A stretch of DNA of 23,588 nt from CAYLMG01 sp964464635 (GTDB taxonomy: Bacteria > Planctomycetota > Phycisphaerae > Sedimentisphaerales > Anaerobacaceae), in contig CAYXGT010000044.1 of the NCBI GenBank assembly GCA_964464635.1, forward strand, positions 1-23,588. Reading direction: 5' to 3'. Made by a program: the position numbers and the translations under genes. The notes under the pieces were generated by a model. The model was not told where the DNA came from. It saw only the letters and a list, made by a program, of their open reading frames with translations, and did not search any database. Position 1 is the stretch's first letter; every line of letters begins with the position of its first letter. Of the stretch, positions 10,101-15,518 are shown in pieces.

Positions 10101-11350
10101 TGCAAGCCGAACCGGATGATTATCAACTCAACCTGCTCAAAGCTCGTTCTCTGCTCGCTGAGAGAAATTATCCAGCCATTAAGCAGGCACAGGCTGTTCT
10201 TCGCTCAATAACTGAAACTCAGCCAGACCAACGCCAGGCATGGCTGCTGTTGGGTGAGGTATTATTAATATATGAGCAGCAGCCGAGCGAAGCAGTGGGA
10301 ATTGCCTTAAAAGGCCTTGCACACAATCAAAATGACAAGGCATTGCTTATACTCAAAGCGAGGGCTGAGGCAGCCGTATCACCTGTCTCTGCAATCCTGA
10401 CTCTAAGGGGTTTGCTTGAGCAAAACCCAAATGATATTGAGGCTACGTTACTGCTTGGCGAAATGTTTCTAACCGCAGACCAGCCGCAGGACGCCGTTGT
10501 CTTTCTAAATAAGCAATTACGTGCCTTTAACGGTACGCCCTATGAACGTAATGTAACTATATCGCTAGCCGGTGCAATGTACAAAAGTGGTGATAAAAAA
10601 GGTGCAGAGGAAATTTTAGACGGCCTCTATCGGACGGACCCGAATGACCCGCGAGTGCTGTTGACACACGTCCGATTGCTTAAAGGCGATAAGCTGTGGG
10701 ACCAGATTCGTCAAAAGACCGCTCTGTGGTATCAGAAGCATCCGGGAGACAGCCGTACCGTTGTGATGATTGCTGGGGAGGTAACCGCGGGAGATGATGA
10801 GCAGGCTCGTGTTGCAGCAGGGGACATTCTTAATTCAGTACTTGAAAATGACCCAGTGAACACAGAGGCTCTCAGTGCTCTCGGCATGTTATTTGACTTG
10901 AGAGGTCAATCTGCTCAGGCAGCAGAATTTTACCGACGGCTGCTTGAACTGAAACCTGATAACGTTGTCGCTATGAATAATCTTGCGTGGATATTGTGTG
11001 GGCAGGATCAATACGAACAAGCTCTCGCACTTGCTGAGCAAGGCCTCGAAATCGCCCCGGATTATATTGACCTCATCGATACGCGGGGTCTGATTTACAG
11101 TCGAACGGGCAGACTGCAGGAGGCAGTAAGCGATTTCAGCAGGTGCATAGAATTGTATCTTCCTAATATGTCTTCTCGCACAGTTTCCTGCTTCCATCTG
11201 GGAGAAGCTCTTTACAAGCTCGGAGAAAGAGAAAAGGCGGTAAATATATTGAAACAGGCAATAACACTAAATGAAAAAATTGGCGGGCTCTCTCAGGAAG
11301 AGCTGACGGAGAGCCGGAGTTTGCTGGAGAAAATGTCAAAGGAGGAATAG
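7178..11350 (+). CDS. Giant membrane-anchored TPR-repeat protein of the exosortase/EPS locus (PrsT-like role)
   Basis: A 1390-residue protein with a short basic N-terminus (MSRRYFNWK), one transmembrane helix (~10-29, LAIAILLGILVMAIAAFGL), then almost entirely tetratricopeptide repeats to the C-terminus. Clear repeats are near the end, e.g. ALSALGMLFDLRGQSAQAAE, NNLAWILCGQDQYEQALALA and FHLGEALYKLGEREKAVNIL. TPR proteins act as scaffolds; long TPR proteins (PrsT) recur beside exosortases in PEP-CTERM systems, but those are usually lipoproteins and shorter. This one is probably periplasmic and anchored by its N-terminal helix. The frame is open from a TTG at 7160, but ATG 7178 is chosen because AGAGGA at 7163 is well spaced and the signal-anchor starts directly after it. 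Its last codons contain the Shine-Dalgarno of the next gene. No frameshift is seen. Confidence 0.85.
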   Translation: MSRRYFNWKLAIAILLGILVMAIAAFGLRQWRRTMRAESGLVLGNKAYEEHKYEEAARQFGRYLSIHQNDVAILLKYADSQIKIRPLKPRNLQQAIAAYRSVLRLDEANLEAATELAGLYLQISVPGEAELIAKRYCELNKDPKVRRILALAYTAQRKFEQAAIELQEIVSRDPNQVLAFEMLGRLALQRPEDFNEPAEYWFNEAVRNNPSSAMAYIVRANFYMSTKEQAKVLADLQQAEILDLSDIQVRLFLAMGFIDSGNLEQAEKHLIAVKQSEPQNPLLWQSWARLALKSKSVDKMRQVAEEGLKELSDYPWDFMLLAAELYIRTDDLADAEECIKQMNQKEILPAMVAYLEGLVADRRDNDYEAIRCWQRTIELGNRSLQARLALAMAFSRVGNTQSALQQLEILVSEMPNSFDARFALATMLAKAGRWEELEEQSRKALSISPGHLGVMLLNLQAGIQLLAGSDTSADAQVWQDIETQLGKLDQASGGALDVKFVKFQYALLRGNHTEAENVLSELKEQYPLDTKVALAEAMLLSVKERGDEALSVLSKAINKSPEATDLLGLYALLSIRLQKYSDCETLMKKLLARVEQSPVRRQIGLLLSRIYNLSGKKELAYTCLFELEQELPQDISIKRRLLQCGEIMGNPQRAQQLIEAIKSIEGEDGWQWRYEQAKLWYESGDFKQRYPQVVSILKENLIANPGDEYSRMLLADTYSKGGDFHLAASAYSEALNNRPDDIRLIIRTIAALQKINEYAQADEILARTAEQKLFHPELRRLELQSRLIQGEIEPAGQILEDMLSDDPNNAAICLSLASLKIQQHQYSDADELLTRLRNQQPDLQAAIEKQVELCVLLNETAEAIELCDEAVNKFNNAQAYVLRGRTYAMLRQMDLALKDFEQATAIEPENAQTWIAKSSFKYSAGQFYQAASDIQHAMVLEPNDLQIKKRAISMYLEFTDREMARQAVNLLDEALQAEPDDYQLNLLKARSLLAERNYPAIKQAQAVLRSITETQPDQRQAWLLLGEVLLIYEQQPSEAVGIALKGLAHNQNDKALLILKARAEAAVSPVSAILTLRGLLEQNPNDIEATLLLGEMFLTADQPQDAVVFLNKQLRAFNGTPYERNVTISLAGAMYKSGDKKGAEEILDGLYRTDPNDPRVLLTHVRLLKGDKLWDQIRQKTALWYQKHPGDSRTVVMIAGEVTAGDDEQARVAAGDILNSVLENDPVNTEALSALGMLFDLRGQSAQAAEFYRRLLELKPDNVVAMNNLAWILCGQDQYEQALALAEQGLEIAPDYIDLIDTRGLIYSRTGRLQEAVSDFSRCIELYLPNMSSRTVSCFHLGEALYKLGEREKAVNILKQAITLNEKIGGLSQEELTESRSLLEKMSKEE

Positions 11351-11352
11351 AA

Positions 11353-11751
11353 ATGACTTCGGACAAACAATCATATATTGATGACGGGAAAGAAGAAAGC
11401 TTTTTCGGTCAGCCTTGTGTAACTATACTTAGCGAGAAAGAATGGTTATACCTGCAAAAGTATTATGGAATGAGCCGTAGAGAATTGCAGGTCGCTAAGC
11501 TGGTCTGCCGGGGCCTTACGAATGGAGATATTGCTCGGAGATTAAGGGTTCAGCCCGGTACCGTAAAGACGCACTTGCGAAGTATCTTCGGTAAAACGCG
11601 GTCACGAAACAGAATATCTATGCTGCTTAAATATTTAGAGAAAGTCCAGCTGTTCCACAATCAAAGTGACATAAAATCCATCGCCGCCGCAAAAAATGAG
11701 CAACAAAAAACCGAGTCCGTCGGGTATCATCTCACAGGTGAGCAGGGATAA
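11353..11751 (+). CDS. Small stand-alone LuxR/GerE-type HTH transcriptional regulator
   Basis: A 132-residue protein whose middle (~38-95) is a LuxR-family DNA-binding domain: MSRRELQVAKLVCRGLTNGD, followed by IARRLRVQPGTVKTHLRSIF, which is the recognition helix-turn-helix. There is no receiver, PAS or autoinducer domain, so its signal is not evident. The ~37 N-terminal and ~37 C-terminal residues match nothing recognised. GGAGGA at 11341-11346, inside the last codons of the TPR gene, lies six bases before the ATG, so translation is probably coupled to the upstream gene. It is the last gene of the operon, directly before an intrinsic terminator, and may autoregulate the operon or control the PEP-CTERM genes downstream (inference). 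Confidence 0.88.
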   Translation: MTSDKQSYIDDGKEESFFGQPCVTILSEKEWLYLQKYYGMSRRELQVAKLVCRGLTNGDIARRLRVQPGTVKTHLRSIFGKTRSRNRISMLLKYLEKVQLFHNQSDIKSIAAAKNEQQKTESVGYHLTGEQG

Positions 11752-11819
11752 CAAATGCAGCCCATAGTGTTTTAGAATTTGTTTTTATCAACGCCATAAT
11801 TCAGGTAAGCTATCTTACA

Positions 11820-11841
11820 GGCCGCTAGAGCGGCCTTTTTT
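11820..11841 (+). terminator. Intrinsic terminator of the exopolysaccharide/exosortase operon
   Basis: A perfect six-base GC stem, GGCCGC / GCGGCC, with TAGA loop and a six-T tract. A small GTAAG/CTTAC hairpin sits just upstream at 11805-11818. It lies 68 bases after the LuxR-type gene and is oriented to stop + strand transcription. Confidence 0.9.
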
Positions 11842-11855
11842 ATTCTTCCGATTTC

Positions 11856-11952
11856 AATACCACCATTAAGACTGGTGGATGGAAACAACCGCCGTAGGCG
11901 GACGGGCAACGCCCGAGCACGGCAATGCCACCAGTTTTAACTGGTGGTTATT
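11856..11952. repeat. Cluster of four short hairpins with matching palindromic ends (possible IS200/IS605-like miniature element)
   Basis: Four hairpins in 97 bases: CCACCA/TGGTGG (11860-11878, 7-nt loop), CCGCC/GGCGG (11889-11901), CGGGC/GCCCG (11903-11915), and CCACCAGTT/AACTGGTGG (11928-11947, 2-nt nominal loop). A GGC-AAT-GCC triloop is at 11921-11929. The outer two are versions of the same palindrome: the left end reads AATACCACCATTAAGACTGG and the complement of the right end reads AATAACCACCAGTTAAAACT. Subterminal palindromes at both ends are typical of IS200/IS605-derived miniature elements, REP-like repeats included. No transposase is nearby. The structure is seen; the mobile-element identity is inferred. 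Confidence 0.55.
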
Positions 11953-12247
11953 TACTTCCTCGAATTGTTTGTCTTTTGGGAGATAGTGCTACAGTATACC
12001 AAATGGTCTATGCCAAAAGTAGTAGAAAAATTATTTCCGACCAATAATATCGTGGTTATAAAAAAAAATTTTCAATATTCTCAAGTTTTTTACGTTTTTT
12101 TATTGACCGCATATTTGTTAAAGAGTACATTATTATCAATTGATATTATACCGTTTCTTGCAGGGGATGCGAGATTTTTGAGAGCTTAGGGATTGCTCGC
12201 GAGCGGAGTTTTCGGGGTGATTAGGAGAAAAGAGGACCGAAAAGCTC
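11953..12247. other. AT-rich intergenic leader region
   Basis: No convincing gene. A + strand open frame of 81 codons begins inside the right-hand hairpin at 11944 with GTG; its composition is that of AT-rich noncoding DNA and it lacks a ribosome-binding site, so it is not called. The stretch holds a candidate promoter (12103-12131) and a perfect 10-base palindrome GCTCGCGAGC at 12195-12204 in the presumed leader of the next gene. Confidence 0.6.
12103..12131 (+). promoter_or_regulatory. Candidate sigma70-type promoter for the PEP-CTERM substrate region
   Basis: TTGACC (12103-12108), 17-base spacer, TACATT (12126-12131), in AT-rich DNA after the operon terminator and about 110 bases before the next start codon. 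The -35 is good and the -10 is moderate; the position fits. Confidence 0.4.
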
Positions 12248-13024
12248 ATGGATTGTATTGCAGATTCAAGGTGGTGGGTAGTATTAGTCTCTCTATTGTT
12301 AGCGGCTGTGCAGACAGTTTCTGCAACTGGCAATATAGAGCAATTATATCTTGAACCTACAGAGTCAATGCAGATAGATTCGGACGCTTTCCTCGCATAT
12401 GAACCACAGGGCAAATGTAACGATATTGCACTGTCTTCTGCTGCTAAGGACTATCTTAATATTCCCACTGAGCAGACTCAACGGGGCGGTGTTTTACCGA
12501 TTAATATAAAAACTATGCCTCCGGTCCCGGCAGCTATTCTTATGACTGTCATGGGTTTTCTGTGCATTTCTTTTATAAGGGACCGCAGGGCCTGGTTGAC
12601 AGGCTTGGCTTTTATAATGTGGGCGGGCCAAATAGGTATCAACGCTCTGCCGCAGTTTGCGCAGAGTCTGACTCATAGAAATTATAAGTCTGGCCAGTCT
12701 GCACAACTGTCTTTTTCTCCCTACCTTAAGAATTTCTCCCGGCAGCATAATAACACTGAAAGCCGGCAATACATAGGATTGCTTCACCATTTGGAAGGTA
12801 TCCCAGCCGATGTAAATTTCACAGAAAGTTTATCTGCAAAAGTTCTCGGCCGACAAATTGTTCGAAAACTCGATACTGCACCGCGTTGGGTCGATGGAAT
12901 TATACCCTTACAAGCACCAAATTTGCTGCTTAGATGCTTTATTAAAAGGACTGAGCAGCTTCATTATTTTTCACCAGCTTTTATTTTTGAAAATCTTGCC
13001 CGCGGCCCTCCTATACCAGCCTGA
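12248..13024 (+). CDS. Uncharacterised secreted/membrane protein with an internal PEP-CTERM-like segment
   Basis: A 258-residue protein of unknown family. Residues ~8-26 form a signal-peptide-like hydrophobic segment (WWVVLVSLLLAAVQTVSA, then TG). Residues ~91-114 read PPVPAAILMTVMGFLCISFI followed by RDRR: a proline motif, a hydrophobic span and an arginine cluster, which is the layout of a PEP-CTERM sorting signal but placed internally. A second hydrophobic stretch follows (~116-133) and then a ~125-residue basic polar tail ending ARGPPIPA. GAGGA at 12232 serves as a distant ribosome-binding site (11 nt). It sits between the LuxR-type regulator and the first classic PEP-CTERM gene and is followed by a weak terminator, so it may be a separate transcript. 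It could be an accessory factor of the sorting system; no function is claimed. Confidence 0.65.
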   Translation: MDCIADSRWWVVLVSLLLAAVQTVSATGNIEQLYLEPTESMQIDSDAFLAYEPQGKCNDIALSSAAKDYLNIPTEQTQRGGVLPINIKTMPPVPAAILMTVMGFLCISFIRDRRAWLTGLAFIMWAGQIGINALPQFAQSLTHRNYKSGQSAQLSFSPYLKNFSRQHNNTESRQYIGLLHHLEGIPADVNFTESLSAKVLGRQIVRKLDTAPRWVDGIIPLQAPNLLLRCFIKRTEQLHYFSPAFIFENLARGPPIPA

Positions 13025-13053
13025 GATAAGCTTCTAAGCTTTAGCTTACTATT

Positions 13054-13078
13054 GAACGAGAAACGTTCTTTTATTATT
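13054..13078 (+). terminator. Weak intrinsic terminator after the 258-residue protein
   Basis: GAACG/CGTTC five-base stem, AGAAA loop, followed by TTTTATTATTT. Just upstream, TAAGCT (13027) can pair with AGCTTA (13043). The stem is short, so read-through into the PEP-CTERM genes is plausible. Confidence 0.5.
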
Positions 13079-13115
13079 TGGAATGATTTTTAGAAATAAG
13101 CATGGAGTAAATTTT

Positions 13116-13787
13116 ATGAAAAAGTTAATTTTAATATTAGGTGTGATCGGCCTGCTATCTGCACCGGTTCTGGCCAATATAACAATTGAGCCGACAGATG
13201 GCAGCTATTACACGTACCAGGAGTGGACATTCAGCACGGATCCCGGTATTTCCGGAGGTCTCATTAGCGACCTCGCAGCCGATGCCGGTTATACGAATAC
13301 GAGCGAGCCGTCCGCTGACATTTTGCTGACTACGCCGTATCTGTGGGATGACGCAACACAATACTTACCATATCAGGGTGTCATTTATGGAAATACTGCT
13401 ACAATAGATTTGGATATTCCCAATGTTATTGACCCAGACCTCACAAAGATCATCCAGGTTGAGGTTATCTATCATGTATGCAGTTATGAGGCGGGTGTAC
13501 ATGGTTATATAGATGCAGATAGCTATGTGACAGCAGGCTCCGACACTTATTCCTCTGTTAGTGTGATCGATAGCGAAATAAGTGATGGATGGCGCGAGTT
13601 AACAATCGAGTGGCATATCCCGCAGATATACGACCTTGAGACGATTCACCTTTATTTTGTGGATAGCGGTGTTGCAATAGATAGAATCGAAGTCGGCACG
13701 GTTTGCGTACCTGCTCCGGGAGCTATTTTGCTGGGTGGAATTGGTGTATGCTTTGTTGGCTGGCTGCGGAGACGTAGGACACTATAA
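13116..13787 (+). CDS. PEP-CTERM sorting-domain protein A
   Basis: A 223-residue exported protein. It has an N-terminal signal peptide (MKKLILILGVIGLLSAPVLA, cleavage before NI), a ~175-residue acidic, Tyr/Thr/Ser-rich beta-strand-like body with two cysteines, and a C-terminal sorting signal: PAPGAILLGGIGVCFVGWL, then RRRRTL. This is the tripartite PEP-CTERM layout, with PAPG in place of PEP. It should be exported by Sec, recognised by the exosortase of this locus, and processed or anchored at the envelope. The body belongs to no family I recognise. ATG 13116 is preferred over the in-frame ATG 13083 because GGAG at 13104 is eight bases upstream and the signal peptide begins there. A structured spacer separates it from PEP-CTERM protein B. 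Confidence 0.9.
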   Translation: MKKLILILGVIGLLSAPVLANITIEPTDGSYYTYQEWTFSTDPGISGGLISDLAADAGYTNTSEPSADILLTTPYLWDDATQYLPYQGVIYGNTATIDLDIPNVIDPDLTKIIQVEVIYHVCSYEAGVHGYIDADSYVTAGSDTYSSVSVIDSEISDGWRELTIEWHIPQIYDLETIHLYFVDSGVAIDRIEVGTVCVPAPGAILLGGIGVCFVGWLRRRRTL

Positions 13788-13798
13788 GTGAACGAAAG

Positions 13799-13845
13799 AA
13801 GCAATTAAGAGCAGGATGCGAAGGCTGAATAGCCATTAATTGCTT
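13799..13845 (+). other. Intercistronic stem-loop between PEP-CTERM genes A and B
   Basis: A perfect ten-base inverted repeat, AAGCAATTAA (13799-13808) and TTAATTGCTT (13836-13845), encloses an inner GGCT-GAAT-AGCC hairpin (13823-13834). It ends just before the purine-rich ribosome-binding region of gene B and has no T tract, so it is more likely an mRNA-processing or stabilising element than a terminator. Confidence 0.6.
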
Positions 13846-13864
13846 GAGAAAGGCAGGTTCGCCT

Positions 13865-14542
13865 ATGAAAAAAATAAGTTACATATATATACCTCTGTTG
13901 CTGACAGTGTTCACGACCTGTGCAATGGCCAATTATACGTTTCAGCCGAGTGATGCTGACCTGTTCGACCTTGCTCATCAATATTATTACATCTGGGAGG
14001 TGACGCCGTCGATTCCGGGCGGAGAGACTATTACGGAGGCGAGCATCCTTTTTAGGGGTATCAATGACTGGCGTATAGAGCCTGATGATGAGATGTTTAT
14101 TCGTCTCTTGAGTGAGGCTGACATCGGTAACGCTGTCGCAGATAATCTTGTAACACAGATTAGAATCGACATCTACAGGGGCCGCGATAACCAGGCTACC
14201 GGTGACGCCCTCGATGGGTATGGTCAACTGTTGACCATCTATGAAGACGACAATGAGCAATTCATTGATAACCCAGGTCGTCGACACGATTACTGGGTCA
14301 ATCCTCCGGAAGATTTTGTCTACGTGTTTAGTCCGGATGAGGTTGCTTTACTCAACAGCTACATTCAGAACGGTGGTGTATTCGGAATAGCTGTGGACCC
14401 GGATTGCTACTATAGCTACTACCCGAACTGTTTTGCCCAACTTGAATTGGGTGCAACTGTTATTCCGGCGCCGGGAGCTGTCCTTTTGGCTGGCATTGGC
14501 GTTTGTCTCGTCGGCTGGCTCAGAAGCAGGAGGGCGTTTTAA
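13865..14542 (+). CDS. PEP-CTERM sorting-domain protein B
   Basis: A 225-residue exported protein. The signal peptide is MKKISYIYIPLLLTVFTTCA, then MA, with probable cleavage before NYT. The body contains the stretch 'IPGGETITEASILFRGINDW' followed by RIEPDDEMFIRLL, a beta-rich segment that I believe recurs in secreted PEP-CTERM proteins but whose function is unknown. The C-terminus is the sorting signal IPAPGAVLLAGIGVCLVGWL plus RSRRAF. ATG 13865 is taken over TTG 13844, since it starts the signal peptide and follows AAAGGCAGG. The tail is close to that of proteins A and C while the bodies do not align by eye. It is probably co-transcribed with A and is followed by a long hairpin at 14575-14620. 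Confidence 0.9.
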   Translation: MKKISYIYIPLLLTVFTTCAMANYTFQPSDADLFDLAHQYYYIWEVTPSIPGGETITEASILFRGINDWRIEPDDEMFIRLLSEADIGNAVADNLVTQIRIDIYRGRDNQATGDALDGYGQLLTIYEDDNEQFIDNPGRRHDYWVNPPEDFVYVFSPDEVALLNSYIQNGGVFGIAVDPDCYYSYYPNCFAQLELGATVIPAPGAVLLAGIGVCLVGWLRSRRAF

Positions 14543-14574
14543 GAGTTGGCCGGTTATATGACTATAAGCTTAAA

Positions 14575-14620
14575 AGGGAAGATAGGGAGGATGCTTAATG
14601 GCATCCTTCCTACTTTTCCT
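14575..14620 (+). terminator. Long hairpin after PEP-CTERM gene B (probable transcription/processing barrier)
   Basis: A 20-base stem with one mismatch and three G-U pairs: AGGGAAGATAGGGAGGATGC and GCATCCTTCCTACTTTTCCT around TTAATG. No T tract follows on the + strand, so its action as a terminator is uncertain; it may instead block 3' exonucleases. Confidence 0.5.
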
Positions 14621-14656
14621 ATAGGCTGATTGTGTAAAAGGTGATTATAAAACTGA

Positions 14657-14734
14657 GAAGACGCCGCTGTTTTTACTTTGGGCGGTATTGGCTTGTGCCT
14701 TATCGGCTGGCTTAGGAATAAACGTACTATTTAG
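14657..14734 (+). pseudogene. Orphan PEP-CTERM tail (decayed remnant of a fourth substrate gene)
   Basis: The frame read from 14657 to the TAG at 14732-14734 gives DAAVF, then TLGGIGLCLIGWLRNKRTI and stop. This aligns directly with the tail of protein B (LLAGIGVCLVGWLRSRRAF) and protein A. In-frame stops lie immediately upstream (TGA 14654, TAA 14648), there is no start codon, and the proline motif that should precede the hydrophobic span is lost. It is therefore the fossil end of a PEP-CTERM gene, between intact substrates B and C. The homology of the tail is clear; what the lost body was cannot be told. Confidence 0.75.
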
Positions 14735-14795
14735 CCGTACAAATATAAATTTGAACAAGGATAAAGTTTAAAAAATATATTTGCAGGGATGAGAA

Positions 14796-15431
14796 ATGAA
14801 ACGAAACAATTCTTTCGTGGGTATTTTCTTTGGAATATTTCTTTTACTATCGACCTATTCAGCATCAGCCAGTACGACAGGCCTGAAGAATCCTGATTTC
14901 ACCGAAGGTGCCGATGGTTTAGACTTCTGGACGCATAATGATTTGGTATCCGCGTTTACTCCCGGCTCTGTCCAGTTTTCGCCGGATGGAGACGGGCTGG
15001 TCGAAAACAGCTACTTATGGCAGGTTTTTACATTTGATTCCGATTCCGTGATACTTTCTTTTGATGTTGAAATCATTAATTCTGCCGAGACTGGTGTATT
15101 TACAGCGGCTTTGCTGGACCCTGATACAGGTGACCCTCTTGTTGGTTCATTGAGTGACACTGATCATTTCTTTACCGTTTCAAGCGAGGATATACCAACA
15201 GGTCAGGATTCGCAGACTTTCTATTGCAGCCTTAATGTATCAGTCTACCAGGAGGTGAAGTTATTATTCAATTTGAATAATGATTTTGCAAGCGACCTGA
15301 ATACATGCGCATTGTTATACAATCTAAATATTTCCAAAGAGGTTTCGGTTATTCCCGCTCCCGGGGCGATTCTGCTCGGCGGCATCGGAATTACTTTTGT
15401 CGGCTGGCTCCGCAGGAGAGGAAAATTATAA
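14796..15431 (+). CDS. PEP-CTERM sorting-domain protein C
   Basis: A 211-residue exported protein with signal peptide MKRNNSFVGIFFGIFLLLST followed by YSASAS (cleavage near ASA). The body begins TTGLKNPDFTEGADGLDFW, a layout typical of secreted beta-sandwich/CBM-like domains ('N.dFe...glW'), with 'VILSFDVEIINSAETGVFTA' later; carbohydrate binding is only a guess. The C-terminal sorting signal is IPAPGAILLGGIGITFVGWL plus RRRGKL. AGGGA at 14785 is six bases before the ATG. It follows the orphan tail and ends before a bidirectional terminator that separates it from the convergent beta-helix gene. Confidence 0.9.
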   Translation: MKRNNSFVGIFFGIFLLLSTYSASASTTGLKNPDFTEGADGLDFWTHNDLVSAFTPGSVQFSPDGDGLVENSYLWQVFTFDSDSVILSFDVEIINSAETGVFTAALLDPDTGDPLVGSLSDTDHFFTVSSEDIPTGQDSQTFYCSLNVSVYQEVKLLFNLNNDFASDLNTCALLYNLNISKEVSVIPAPGAILLGGIGITFVGWLRRRGKL

Positions 15432-15465
15432 AAGTACGCGATGATTAGCTAAATGGCCATTGAAT

Positions 15466-15498
15466 AAAAAGGCAAAGTCATTTGACTACGCTTTTTTT
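15466..15498. terminator. Bidirectional terminator between convergent genes
   Basis: AAAAAGGC (15466-15473) and GCTTTTTTT (15490-15498) flank an AGTCA/TGACT inner stem. The T tract serves the + strand PEP-CTERM gene, and the A tract gives a T tract for the - strand beta-helix gene ending at 15519. Confidence 0.65.
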
Positions 15499-15518
15499 CA
15501 TTATCCATGTATGGTAAG

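Noticed and set aside
11856..11952. CRISPR-like or riboswitch reading of the hairpin cluster
   Set aside because: No regularly spaced direct repeats with unique spacers, and no recognisable riboswitch core; palindromic ends fit a miniature element better.
11944..12189. 81-codon + strand open frame between the terminator and the 258-residue protein
   Set aside because: It starts with GTG inside the right arm of a hairpin, has no ribosome-binding site, is made of AT-rich noncoding-like codons, and overlaps the candidate promoter.
13695..13710. GGCACGGTTTGC resembling a sigma54 promoter
   Set aside because: The spacing between the GG and GC elements is 8, not 10, and it lies inside the coding region of PEP-CTERM protein A.
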